Assembly (NCBI GenBank): GCA_031629035.1
Contig: JAVLUG010000003.1
Span: 310,001 to 374,000 of the forward strand
Direction: 5' to 3'
DNA from: MVYY01 sp012517575
Lineage (GTDB): Bacteria; Bacteroidota; Bacteroidia; Bacteroidales; Paludibacteraceae
DNA length: 64,000 nucleotides
Shown here: in pieces, positions 17,201 to 24,993 of the stretch
Position numbering within the stretch: position 1 is the first letter of the stretch
Layout: each line of letters opens with the position of its first letter
The notes under the pieces: generated by a model
The model's database searches: none
What the model was told of the DNA's origin: nothing
The model's input: only the letters and a program-made list of their open reading frames with translations
Translations under genes and position numbers: made by a program

Positions 17201-17344
17201 GTAGAAAACAATTTGAGCGCAGGCGTTATCTATTCGGGAAATTACAAAGTTTGTGCATTGGGATTTCCTTTCGAGACAATTGTTTCGGAAAACGACAGGC
17301 AAGTTTTCATGCAGTCGGTGTTGAATTTTTTTGCAGACAAGTGA
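14252..17344 (+). CDS. Exported amidase_3-like protein with golvesin insertion and Fn3 domain
   Basis: 1030 residues with an N-terminal signal segment (~8-33). Databases often call relatives 'xanthan lyase' or 'golvesin C-terminal-like'. What I see: an N-terminal domain ~35-145, then an amidase-like half ~160-235 (IALWASHGLYFD with His 174, QTVEDLYT with Glu 197), a golvesin C-terminal-like sandwich ~245-390 (YAVYVSYNSLENSTSEAHY, TWIYLGQFYFHKGK, VTADAVKFGGG), and the second amidase-like half ~410-625 (FAFHTDAGV with His 504, PAMLLELLSHQNFAD with Glu 589). A fibronectin type III domain follows at ~640-735, then a C-terminal Rossmann-like domain ~740-1030. The His/Glu/His plus Glu set is what zinc N-acetylmuramoyl-L-alanine amidases use, so peptidoglycan hydrolysis is my inference; xanthan lyase activity is not supported. 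Translationally coupled to rlmN. Confidence 0.8.
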   Translation: MKNRLVWGTGIWLIKISFLFILLCRLSVASLPAQSLNLKNQIGDSLTRIANQSIFVGQVGVDNISIDQKSKKVIVSANEKLGYIPFRNENVRQIYVALNNILRPQYKKYDIVCRVDNKPIEELIPNFFRSRNKIDEDRFFVVKKPKFPLVKNLSRPYMVSNGLSGKNIALWASHGLYFDQKLLRWEWQRARVMQTVEDLYTFSYVYPFLMPMLENAGATVLTPRERDTQCHEIIVDNDIADSSEYHEFNQTEIWSIGKTAGFASSKNYYLQGENPFKMGSYRQISSVSNKKKISFAEWKPNIPETGKYAVYVSYNSLENSTSEAHYTVYHQGGETEFSVNQTMGGGTWIYLGQFYFHKGKNDNGKVVLTNLTGKKGETVTADAVKFGGGMGNIARFFNQKGTIPNQKSSDKTAEIAALLRPDSAFDWKYQPQTSGYPRFSEGARYWLQWAGFPDSIYSSTKGANDYVDDYQSRSKWVNYLIGGSILDAEGTGLKIPVDLSFAFHTDAGVTKNDSVIGTLGICAVNNFSGKDIFKNNVSRWTSRDLTDMVQTQIVNDIRLMCDTQWTRRGIWNKPYYEAKGPEVPAMLLELLSHQNFADMRYGLDPKFQFLVCRSIYKGILKYLSFSENRNYTVQPLPVSDFSVQFIDSISVKLQWKSRKDPYEPTAEADHFVVYSRTEEGAFDNGVLVNTSQYTLKLKPGTIYSFKVTAVNKGGESFPSEILSVYRDPNEKGTVLIVNGFQRVSAPSSFAIDTTYAGFLNTVDAGVPYLYGYNFTGPQFEFRRNKPWLDDDAPGFGASHANYEGKVVAGNSFDYPFLHGKAVKAAGYSFVSCSSDAVEKGDVNMNDYRFVDLILGKQRQIGIDEGEKVAAFKTFPEELQKKINLFCLGGGNLLVTGASIASDLCDKKKVLPEDVHFLEHTLKLKFRTHPAAITGEIKYVPSPFRQFDKHEFSYYSQPNPISYHVESPDAIEPAEENAFTFCRYVENNLSAGVIYSGNYKVCALGFPFETIVSENDRQVFMQSVLNFFADK

Positions 17345-17467
17345 ATAAGTTGGGAAAAATTTGTGTTAATTTGTCGGAATAAAAATTCTCGGCAAAACAA
17401 AAGGCCTGTTTTTCCCTATATTTTGAAAACAAGGGCGGGTCAGTGTAGTCGGCGATAATTTTAGTCT

Positions 17468-18499
17468 ATGTTTGAACAGTATTTCCCGAAAAAGTCTGTT
17501 GCTTTGAAAGTAAGAATTTTGTTTTCTATTGTTATTATTGCTTTTATCGGTGGATGTCGTCAGGTAAAAAGTTCTTTGCCCAGCGTTACCGGATCGGTTT
17601 ATGAAGTGTTGGTGGTGATGGAACCGGAACAGTGGAAATCTTCAGCAGGCATTGCTGTAAGAGAATTACTTGGGCAAAATATGGCAGGTCTGCCTCAGCC
17701 TGAACCGATGATGGACGTAATTCCTTGTGCACGTCAAGCTTTCACCAACAGGTTCAAATCGTCGAGAAATATTTTGATGATTGAGATTTCGGAAAAATAT
17801 GTCCAAGCCAAGGTGATTTATTCCATTGATAAATGGGCGCATCCACAAGCAGTGGTAAAAATTCTTGCACCAAACGATAGTTCTTTTGTGAAGACCATTG
17901 TGCAATATGGTGATAAAATTCTGAATTTTTTTATTGTTCAGGAAAGAATACGCTTGATGAAATACAATAGTAATCATGTTAATGTGGCAGCCCAAAACGA
18001 AATAGAAAAAATTTTCGATATGCAGATCGATATTCCCGGAGAGTTTCAAAAATCGAGTCAACGAACTGACTTTTATTGGATTACCAACGATAATGTAAAA
18101 ATACGAAAAGATATTGTGATATATTCTTTCCCTGTAAAGGATTCAACCGGAATAACGCTTGAATATATACTTGAAAAACGAGATTCGGTTATGAAAGCTC
18201 ACCTTCCGGGTGAAGTGGAAGGCTCATATATGGGAACCGAATACCGTTATTTACCGCCAGTTTTCAAAGAATTTTCGCTTAAAGGCAGTTATTGTGCCGA
18301 AATCAGAGGACTTTGGAAAATGATAAACGGAGCCGCAATGGGTGGCCCTTTTTACAGCCAAACACGATGGGATGAAGCCGGCGGACGTGCCATAACAATA
18401 GAAGGTTTTGTTTTTGCTCCCGGTGAGAAAAAGCGAAATGCCATTCGTCAGTTGGAAGCAATCATTTATTCTGTACAATTGCATAAAAAATCTGAATAA
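17468..18499 (+). CDS. DUF4837 family lipoprotein
   Basis: 343 residues. The N-terminal region contains a hydrophobic segment ending in a lipobox-like IGGC at about residue 30, preceded by a rather long basic lead (KKSVALKVRILFSIVIIAF). The body matches DUF4837: SVYEVLVVMEPEQWKSSAG, LPQPEPMMDVIPC, FKSSRNILMIEI, GEVEGSYMGTEYRYLPP and GPFYSQTRWDEAGGRAITIEG near the C-terminus. Function unknown; the family is nearly restricted to Bacteroidota. It sits 123 bp after the amidase-like gene and 42 bp before pdxA, so may share their transcript. Confidence 0.85.
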   Translation: MFEQYFPKKSVALKVRILFSIVIIAFIGGCRQVKSSLPSVTGSVYEVLVVMEPEQWKSSAGIAVRELLGQNMAGLPQPEPMMDVIPCARQAFTNRFKSSRNILMIEISEKYVQAKVIYSIDKWAHPQAVVKILAPNDSSFVKTIVQYGDKILNFFIVQERIRLMKYNSNHVNVAAQNEIEKIFDMQIDIPGEFQKSSQRTDFYWITNDNVKIRKDIVIYSFPVKDSTGITLEYILEKRDSVMKAHLPGEVEGSYMGTEYRYLPPVFKEFSLKGSYCAEIRGLWKMINGAAMGGPFYSQTRWDEAGGRAITIEGFVFAPGEKKRNAIRQLEAIIYSVQLHKKSE

Positions 18500-18541
18500 A
18501 GAAAACGAATTTGAACAAATTAAAGAAAAACTCATACAACA

Positions 18542-19600
18542 ATGGAACATAAAATGATTATAGGAATTACACATGGCGATATCAACGGCATTGGTTATGA
18601 AGTAATTTTAAAAGCTTTGTCCGATCCTGCCATTCTCGACTTTTTTACACCGGTTATTTACGGTTCATCCAAAGCTGCCGGCTATTATAGAAAAATGCTG
18701 GATATTCAAAATATCAATCTCAACATTATTGTTTCGGTAAAAGAATTGAACCACAAAAGGGTTAACATCATTAATTGTGTGGATGAAAACATTAAGGTCG
18801 AAGTTGGACAATCCACAGCCGAAGGCGGAGAAGCTGCATATATTGCTCTCGAACGTGCGGTAGAAGATTTGAAAAACGGGGAAATCCATGCTTTGGTTAC
18901 TGCACCCATCAATAAAAAGAACATTCAATCGGAAAAATTTCACTTCCCTGGTCATACCGAATATCTTGCTCAACATTTTGGCAACAAGGATGATGCACTG
19001 ATGTTGATGGTCAACGATGTGATGCGGATTGCCGTAGTAACCGGACATATTCCTCTTCACGATGTTCCCTCCGCTCTTACTCCAGAATTGGTGTTAAAAA
19101 AATTGCAGGTACTCAATCATTCTCTGAAAGAAGATTTTTTGATTGTCCGACCACGTATTGCCGTTTTGGGACTCAATCCCCATGCCGGTGATGATGGATT
19201 GATAGGCGAAGAAGAAAAAACTATTCTTCTTCCTGCCATGAAAGAAGCTGAGAAGGCTGGAATAATTTGTGTCGGACCTTATCCGGCTGATGGTTTTTTT
19301 GGTTCGGGAAATTTTACCAAATTTGATGGCATTCTGGCAATGTATCACGATCAGGGCTTGATCCCTTTCAAAACAATTTCTATGGACAATGGTGTGAATT
19401 TCACAGCCGGACTTCCCATTATCCGCACTTCTCCCGCTCATGGCACTGCTTACGATATTGCCGGACAAAACGTTGCTTCTGAAAATTCTTTTCGACAAGC
19501 TCTTTATTTGGCGTGTGATGTTTACAAAAACAGAGAACTCAACCGTCGGCTGAAATCCAATCAGCTTAAAATTGAGAGTAAGGAAAAGGAAAACGGATAA
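18542..19600 (+). CDS. pdxA: 4-hydroxythreonine-4-phosphate dehydrogenase
   Basis: NAD-dependent oxidation and decarboxylation of 4-phosphohydroxy-L-threonine in the DXP-dependent pyridoxal phosphate pathway. 352 residues. Start IGITHGDINGIGYEV, substrate and metal motifs VTAPINKKNI, FHFPGHTEYLA (metal His), LNPHAGDDGLIGEEE and LAMYHDQGLIPFK (metal His), ending GTAYDIAG. Length and motifs are standard. 42 bp downstream of the DUF4837 gene. Confidence 0.97.
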   Translation: MEHKMIIGITHGDINGIGYEVILKALSDPAILDFFTPVIYGSSKAAGYYRKMLDIQNINLNIIVSVKELNHKRVNIINCVDENIKVEVGQSTAEGGEAAYIALERAVEDLKNGEIHALVTAPINKKNIQSEKFHFPGHTEYLAQHFGNKDDALMLMVNDVMRIAVVTGHIPLHDVPSALTPELVLKKLQVLNHSLKEDFLIVRPRIAVLGLNPHAGDDGLIGEEEKTILLPAMKEAEKAGIICVGPYPADGFFGSGNFTKFDGILAMYHDQGLIPFKTISMDNGVNFTAGLPIIRTSPAHGTAYDIAGQNVASENSFRQALYLACDVYKNRELNRRLKSNQLKIESKEKENG

Positions 19601-19897
19601 TATAAAAAGTTTAGTTGCCTGAATGGTAAAACAGAATCAGGATTTATCTGCCGGTTTCTTAAGTTTTAGGGAATGACGAAAATAGTTTTGTTTTTCTTAC
19701 AATTAAATGAAAATGGCTACAAAGTTTGGAAGCATTTATTTGTAGACTCTTTTCAGCATTTTGGGAAACGTCTTATCGAATTTTTTAATCTTTTTAGAAA
19801 AAATCTTCCAATATCTTATTATTAGAAAATGTCTTTAATTCTCAATTATAAATCACATATTATCAAATATCTAATTCTTATAATATAGTTAAAAATC

Positions 19898-21007
19898 ATG
19901 AAAATAGGAATTCCGAAAGAGATAAAACCGCAAGAAAGTAGGGTTGCTATGGTTCCGGCCGGGGTCATGGATTTGGTTCACCGATATGGTCATGAAGTTT
20001 TTGTACAAAAAGGAGCCGGAGACGAAAGTGGTTTTTCGGATGAAGCTTATCTTTCGGCCGGAGCTGTCATGCTGGATACCATCGAAGAAGTGTACCGCAC
20101 AGCCGATATGATTGTAAAAGTTAAAGAGCCCATTGAAAAGGAATATTCTTTCATCAAAAGGAATCAAGTATTGTTTACTTATTTTCATTTTGCTTCGAGC
20201 AAGAAACTCACCGAAGCCATGATGCAAAGTGGCGCTGTATGCATTGCTTACGAAACAGTAATGGAAAAGGATGGAAGTTTGCCCCTATTGATTCCCATGA
20301 GTGAAGTAGCAGGACGTATGGCTATTCAGCAAGGTGCAAAATATCTTGAAAAGCCACAGAAAGGCAAAGGAATTTTACTTGGAGGCGTACCCGGAGTTCG
20401 CCCGGCCAATGTACTCATTGTTGGCGGAGGCGTAGTAGGAACTCAGGCCGCTTATATGGCTGCCGGTTTGGGAGCAAACGTTACGGTACTGGATATAAAT
20501 CTGAATCGACTTCGATATCTCGATGATGTCTTGCCAGCCAACGTAATAACACAATATTCCAGCAAATACGCTATTTCCGAACTTTTACCCACAGCCGATT
20601 TGGTGATTGGTGCTGCGCTTACGGTTGGTGCAAAAGCGCCCCATCTCATTACGAGAGAAATGCTCAAACTTATGCAGAAAGGGACTGTGATGGTAGATGT
20701 GTCTGTAGATCAGGGCGGTTGCTTTGAAACCACTCATCCAACTACTCACACCGATCCAGTTTACTTAGTGGAAGGCGTATTGCATTATTGTGTTGCCAAC
20801 ATTCCCGGTGCGGTTCCAATAACTTCTACCCGTGCACTGACTAATGCTACTTTGCCTTACGTTGTTAAGCTGGCCGAATTGGGTTGGAAAGAAGCTTGCA
20901 GAAAACATGATGATATAAAGTCAGGGTTGAACATTGTTGACGGTAAAATTGTTTTTAAAAATGTAGCTGAATCATTAGAATTGCCATATACAGAATATCA
21001 AATTTGA
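19898..21007 (+). CDS. ald: Alanine dehydrogenase
   Basis: Reversible NAD-dependent deamination of L-alanine to pyruvate and ammonia. 369 residues, the usual length. N-terminal substrate domain MKIGIPKEIKPQESRVAM, catalytic Lys in MIVKVKEPI, catalytic His in TYFHFASS, and the Rossmann motif VLIVGGGVVGTQAAYMAAGL with the acidic ribose-binding VTVLDIN. DVSVDQGGCFETTHPTTH and PGAVPITSTRALTNATLP are characteristic. The 297-bp gap upstream is AT-rich with no clear promoter. It is followed after 4 bp by an oxidoreductase gene, likely the same operon. Confidence 0.96.
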   Translation: MKIGIPKEIKPQESRVAMVPAGVMDLVHRYGHEVFVQKGAGDESGFSDEAYLSAGAVMLDTIEEVYRTADMIVKVKEPIEKEYSFIKRNQVLFTYFHFASSKKLTEAMMQSGAVCIAYETVMEKDGSLPLLIPMSEVAGRMAIQQGAKYLEKPQKGKGILLGGVPGVRPANVLIVGGGVVGTQAAYMAAGLGANVTVLDINLNRLRYLDDVLPANVITQYSSKYAISELLPTADLVIGAALTVGAKAPHLITREMLKLMQKGTVMVDVSVDQGGCFETTHPTTHTDPVYLVEGVLHYCVANIPGAVPITSTRALTNATLPYVVKLAELGWKEACRKHDDIKSGLNIVDGKIVFKNVAESLELPYTEYQI

Positions 21008-21011
21008 TAAA

Positions 21012-21989
21012 ATGGTACATTGGGGATTTGTAGGTTGCGGCGATGTAACCGAGAAAAAGAGCGGACCGGCTTTTCAGAAAGTCGATGGCTCGGATGTTGT
21101 GGCGGTAATGAGTCGTCATTTGGAGAAAGCCAAAGACTATGCTTTACGTCATGGCGTGAGAAAATGGTACGATGATGCCGATAAGCTGATTCACGATCCT
21201 GATGTTACGGCTGTTTATGTGGCAACACCTCCTTCTGCACATGCTGAATATGCCATCAAAGCCATGAAAGCGGGAAAACCGGTTTATGTGGAAAAACCCC
21301 TTGGTTCTTCCTGGCAGGAATGTTTGGAAATTGTTCGCGTGGCTGAAGAAACGCATGTACCTTGTTTTGTCGCTTATTATCGTCGAACGTTGCCTTATTT
21401 TTTGCGCGTTAAGCAGATGATCGACGATGGAAAATTAGGAAAAATTTCTGGCGTACAAATTCGATTTGCCGTCCCACCATCTCAAAAAGATTTTAATCCC
21501 GATGCTTTGCCATGGCGTGTAAAGAAGGAAATTGCGGGAGCGGGATATTTTTACGATTTGGCTCCGCATCAATTCGATTTGCTCGATTTTATTCTTGGCC
21601 CTATTTCGGAAACCCAGGGTTTTACCTCCAACATTGCCGGTCTTTATGAAGCGGAAGATGTGGTGAGTGGAATTTTTCGATTTGATAACGGTATTTTGGG
21701 CAGTGGAATATGGACTTTTACTGCACCCGAAAATACTCGGCGAGACGAAATTATTTTTGTGGGAACGCGGGGGTTACTCACTTGTTCCACTTTCGATTTT
21801 AGTCCGATAGTATTTCAAAATGGAGATAAAGTGGAACAATTTTCTGAACAAAATCCTGAAAACATTCAATTTTATATGATAGAAAGTGTAGTCAATTTTT
21901 TGAATGGGAAGGGCGATGAGCCCGTAAGCAATTGCCATTCAGCTATTCGAACCAATTGGGTGATGGATAAAATGCTGGGAAAACTGTAA
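21012..21989 (+). CDS. Gfo/Idh/MocA family oxidoreductase
   Basis: NAD(P)-dependent sugar or polyol dehydrogenase-type enzyme of unknown substrate. 325 residues. N-terminal Rossmann fold with GFVGCGDVTEKKSGPAF, AVYVATPPSAHAEYAIKAM and the catalytic-lysine motif VYVEKPLG; C-terminal alpha/beta domain with FYDLAPHQFDLLDFILG. The start is 4 bp after the ald stop, indicating co-transcription and perhaps coupling. A link to alanine metabolism is not evident; the family includes many sugar and amino-sugar oxidoreductases. Confidence 0.9.
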   Translation: MVHWGFVGCGDVTEKKSGPAFQKVDGSDVVAVMSRHLEKAKDYALRHGVRKWYDDADKLIHDPDVTAVYVATPPSAHAEYAIKAMKAGKPVYVEKPLGSSWQECLEIVRVAEETHVPCFVAYYRRTLPYFLRVKQMIDDGKLGKISGVQIRFAVPPSQKDFNPDALPWRVKKEIAGAGYFYDLAPHQFDLLDFILGPISETQGFTSNIAGLYEAEDVVSGIFRFDNGILGSGIWTFTAPENTRRDEIIFVGTRGLLTCSTFDFSPIVFQNGDKVEQFSEQNPENIQFYMIESVVNFLNGKGDEPVSNCHSAIRTNWVMDKMLGKL

Positions 21990-22356
21990 AAAATACAAAC
22001 ATCTATATTTTAGAAAAATGTGTGAAAAGTTAGATGGCAATAATGTGGCGAGTAAGTGTATCTTTTCCCTTAGCATTTAGCTTAAGAAGATTTCAATAGC
22101 GGAAAAAAGTTGCAAAACTAAACAAATGAAGAAAAATTCTGATAAAAATTTGAATATTTATTTTGTCGATAATAAATTAAGTTTTAAATTTAAAGCCCTT
22201 TTTCAAAACCAAAACTTATCTTAATAATGGTGACTTTGGAAGGAAGAAATTGGTTTTGCTTATTTAATTTTGTTAAAGAGGAGTTCCTCACTGCAGTAGA
22301 AATTTTTTTGAATTAAAATAAATCTAATTTTATTGACCTTAAAAAATTTACAAGTT
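21990..22356. other. AT-rich intergenic region before secreted-protein gene
   Basis: 367 bp. No open frame of substance and no terminator for the ald operon. It contains one plus-strand -7 element (TAATTTTG, 22265-22272). Confidence 0.5.
22265..22272 (+). promoter_or_regulatory. Candidate promoter -7 element, secreted modular protein
   Basis: TAATTTTG matches TAnnTTTG. The nearest TTTG upstream (22235-22238) is 26 bp away, slightly too far, so support is partial. Confidence 0.4.
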
Positions 22357-24213
22357 ATGAAAAAATATACTTTAAAAATTAGCTTATTTTTATTGGTCTT
22401 TTCATTATTAGGCGGAATGACTAAGGCTGAAAATTATTATGTCGATTTTGAAAGTTTTACAAAGACTAGTTATGCATCTGCTACCGTAACTTTAGGTAAT
22501 TATAACTGGAATTTTACTGGATCTGTTGCTGGGAACTCTACTTCTGATTGGAAAGTGGGAAGTGTTTCTGCACGACTTGCTGGAACTACTAAATCTACTA
22601 GTAATGCTGAGACAACAAAAATTGAAATGCTATCAAATAAAGCCGGAGGAATTGGGAATATTTCATTTCAATATCGCAAGTATGGCTCTGATGAACAAAT
22701 TCCTTGGTATGTACAATGGAGTTCAGATGGAACAACTTGGACTACTATTCAGGAAATAACAGCCACTGATGTTGTTCAGACTTTTTCATTTGATTTAAAT
22801 CAGGATAATGCAAGAATACGTATTATTGCTAATGGCTTTGTTACGAGTACAGCGAATGGGAAAAGAATTAATATAGACGAGCTTTATTTAACCGATAATG
22901 GTTCTCAAACTTCAGTTGCAAATCCAACTTTTACAGTTACAGGAACAATTAAATCTACTGATGTTTACTGGAATTCCGCTAAAGTTAGTATAAGTAGCAG
23001 CACTGCAGGAGCCAGTATTTATTACACTCTTGATGGAAGTGAGCCCACAACTTCTTCCACTTTATATGAGGGAGAAATTACGATTACTACCACTACTACT
23101 ATTAAAGCCATTGCAGTAAAATCGGGCATGAATAACAGCCAGATTTCTGAAAAAACCATAACTATATCTGCCCCTGCCACTGCATCGTTGCCTTTTACGG
23201 AAATTTTTGACGGCAATTTAGGCGATTTTTATCCTTTCAGTAAAACAGGCGATCAGATTTGGATAGCTTCTTCATATTCATCGGGCACTTACACAAAATT
23301 TGCTAAAATGAGTGGATATAGTGGTGGGAATAAAGAAAACGAAGATTGGCTGATTTCACCGGAGTTTACACCTGCTTCAGCCAGTGGCATAACTTTGACT
23401 TTTGCTTCCGCTACCAATTATAATGGCCCTGCTCTTCAATTGAAGTATTCCACCAACTATGATGGCTTCAGTGACCCCTCTACTGCCACGTGGACCGATA
23501 TTACCGGCAGTGCGGCATGGCCTGCAGAGGCATCTTCTTTTGCATGGGTTGAATCGGGTAATGTTTCTATAGCTGGAGCAACTCCTGTTCGTTTTGCTTT
23601 TGTTTATACTTCAACAACCGAAGCTGCTGCAACATGGGAAGTTGCAAATGTCAATGTTGTGAATAGTGCTGCTTCTGCTACTCCAACCATTACCGTAACC
23701 GAAATTTCTGTTCCTGAAATGTCTGCCAATGTTGGAAAAACCGATACCGAAACCATTACGGTTAGCGGTGCCAATCTGACAGACAACATTATCCTTACTA
23801 TTTCCGGCGCAAATGCCGATCAATTTTCGGTATCGCCTTCGAGCATTGAACCGGTATCCGGAACAGTTACCGATGCATCCGTAACCATTACCTATTCACC
23901 AACTGTTGAAAGTAATCATGTGGCTGTTCTTACCCTCTCGAGCACTGGAGCAGAAGACGTTAGTTTGAATTTAAGTGGATCTGCTACCGTTTCTGGTTTG
24001 AATCCGGCAGTGATTAAAGGTGTTTATGCACGCGATGGAAAAATATTTGTGAATGCTGCCGTAGCCGGAATGAATATAGAGGTTTACAATACGGTTGGAC
24101 AACGTGTTGCTTCGCAAGTTTTGAAAGGAGATTTAAATATTATTCCTGTTTCTACCAAAGGCGTTTTACTGGTTAAATGCGGTTCGGAAGTTACGAAGGT
24201 AATTTTACCGTAA
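22357..24213 (+). CDS. Secreted modular beta-sandwich protein with probable T9SS sorting domain
   Basis: 618 residues from ATG 22357 (an in-frame codon at 22333 lies outside the signal peptide). Signal peptide ~1-25 ending GGMTKAEN. Domains: N-terminal jelly-roll ~26-190 (NISFQYRKYGSDEQ, WYVQWSSDGTTWTTI); chitobiase C-terminal-like (CHB_HEX_C_1) ~195-272 (ASIYYTLDGSEPTTSS, TTTIKAIAVKSG); choice-of-anchor J-type ~280-440 (LPFTEIFDGNLGDF, NEDWLISPEF); Ig-like domain ~445-545; and a C-terminal ~70-residue module (IFVNAAVAGMNIEVYNT, VGQRVASQ, VLLVKCGSEVTKVIL) resembling type A sorting domains of the type IX secretion system. No catalytic domain recognised. Probably surface-attached or released, binding glycans. 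Thr/Ser-rich with ACT/GCT-heavy codons unlike its neighbours. Confidence 0.82.
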   Translation: MKKYTLKISLFLLVFSLLGGMTKAENYYVDFESFTKTSYASATVTLGNYNWNFTGSVAGNSTSDWKVGSVSARLAGTTKSTSNAETTKIEMLSNKAGGIGNISFQYRKYGSDEQIPWYVQWSSDGTTWTTIQEITATDVVQTFSFDLNQDNARIRIIANGFVTSTANGKRINIDELYLTDNGSQTSVANPTFTVTGTIKSTDVYWNSAKVSISSSTAGASIYYTLDGSEPTTSSTLYEGEITITTTTTIKAIAVKSGMNNSQISEKTITISAPATASLPFTEIFDGNLGDFYPFSKTGDQIWIASSYSSGTYTKFAKMSGYSGGNKENEDWLISPEFTPASASGITLTFASATNYNGPALQLKYSTNYDGFSDPSTATWTDITGSAAWPAEASSFAWVESGNVSIAGATPVRFAFVYTSTTEAAATWEVANVNVVNSAASATPTITVTEISVPEMSANVGKTDTETITVSGANLTDNIILTISGANADQFSVSPSSIEPVSGTVTDASVTITYSPTVESNHVAVLTLSSTGAEDVSLNLSGSATVSGLNPAVIKGVYARDGKIFVNAAVAGMNIEVYNTVGQRVASQVLKGDLNIIPVSTKGVLLVKCGSEVTKVILP

Positions 24214-24250
24214 AAAACGCGAATGATTATATTGATTATAGTTTTCACTC

Positions 24251-24284
24251 AAGAGCTGCTCCTTTGCGGAGCGGCTCTTTTTTT
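24251..24284 (+). terminator. Intrinsic terminator after secreted modular protein
   Basis: AAGAGCTGCTCC (24251-24262) pairs with GGAGCGGCTCTT (24268-24279; one T-G wobble) around a 5-nt loop, followed by a T run. Confidence 0.92.
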
Positions 24285-24331
24285 AGGATTTTCAACACAA
24301 AAAAAGTCCGAACCTTTTGCGGAAATTTTTG

Positions 24332-24814
24332 CTATATCATTTTTAAAAGCGCTTCAACATAGTAGAAGATAAAAAATCCGGCAATAATGAGTTTACTCAC
24401 CATATTTACCAACATTCCTACAAAAGTGCCAAATCCGGCTCTAATGGCATCCGACTGATTTTTTCCATCCACCAGTTCTCCTATTATAGCTCCCACAAAA
24501 GGTCCAAGAATGATGCCCCACGGAGCAAAAAACAAGCCAATCATCATGCCGACAGTACTGCCCCAGATTCCTTTTTTGCTGCCGCCAAATTTTTTTGCTC
24601 CCCATAATGGAAAGATATAGTCGAATAGTTGGGCTACTAAAACAATAATGCCCCAAATGACAAGAAAAGATACTGAAAATTCAACTTTCGAACTAAAATG
24701 AAGGAGTAAAATGCCAATATAACTCAGAGGTACACCGGGCAAAACAGGAAGAATACAGCCCAGAAAACCTATTAAAATCAGCAAGCCCGACAGAACTATC
24801 AAAATTACGTCCAT
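24332..24814 (-). CDS. DUF456 family membrane protein
   Basis: 160 residues from ATG 24812-24814. The frame is open to 24913, but the extension spans a TATTTTTG promoter element (24844-24851), so the shorter form is preferred. Four or five membrane helices rich in Gly: IVLSGLLILIGFLGCILPVLPG, a loop with WGAKKFGGSKKGIWGST, then GLFFAPWGIILGPFVGAIIGE and a C-terminal helix. The PVLPGVPLSY, FGGSKKGIWG and PFVGAIIGEL pattern is diagnostic of DUF456. Function unknown. Divergent from the LytM peptidase gene. Confidence 0.88.
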   Translation of the reverse strand: MDVILIVLSGLLILIGFLGCILPVLPGVPLSYIGILLLHFSSKVEFSVSFLVIWGIIVLVAQLFDYIFPLWGAKKFGGSKKGIWGSTVGMMIGLFFAPWGIILGPFVGAIIGELVDGKNQSDAIRAGFGTFVGMLVNMVSKLIIAGFFIFYYVEALLKMI

Positions 24815-24843
24815 AAATTTTTTTGTTGAAAAATTTATATGCA

Positions 24844-24851
24844 CAAAAATA
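24844..24851 (-). promoter_or_regulatory. Promoter -7 element, DUF456 gene
   Basis: Minus-strand TATTTTTG, exact TAnnTTTG, 29 bp before the chosen ATG. Its partner for the divergent gene lies about 100 bp away. Confidence 0.55.
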
Positions 24852-24952
24852 AGAAAAAAACACAATCCCATAAAACGAAAAGAAATACCTGAGAACAAAG
24901 GGAATCGGAACAAAGCAAGTGGGTAAATGTATGTGATTTGAAAATTATCCCG

Positions 24953-24960
24953 TATATTTG
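24953..24960 (+). promoter_or_regulatory. Promoter -7 element, LytM peptidase gene
   Basis: TATATTTG, exact TAnnTTTG. It overlaps the TTG codon at 24958 that would otherwise be the first start of the frame, which argues that translation begins at ATG 24994. Confidence 0.6.
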
Positions 24961-24993
24961 CAACTGTTTTGGATGATAGATTTTTTCCGGATA

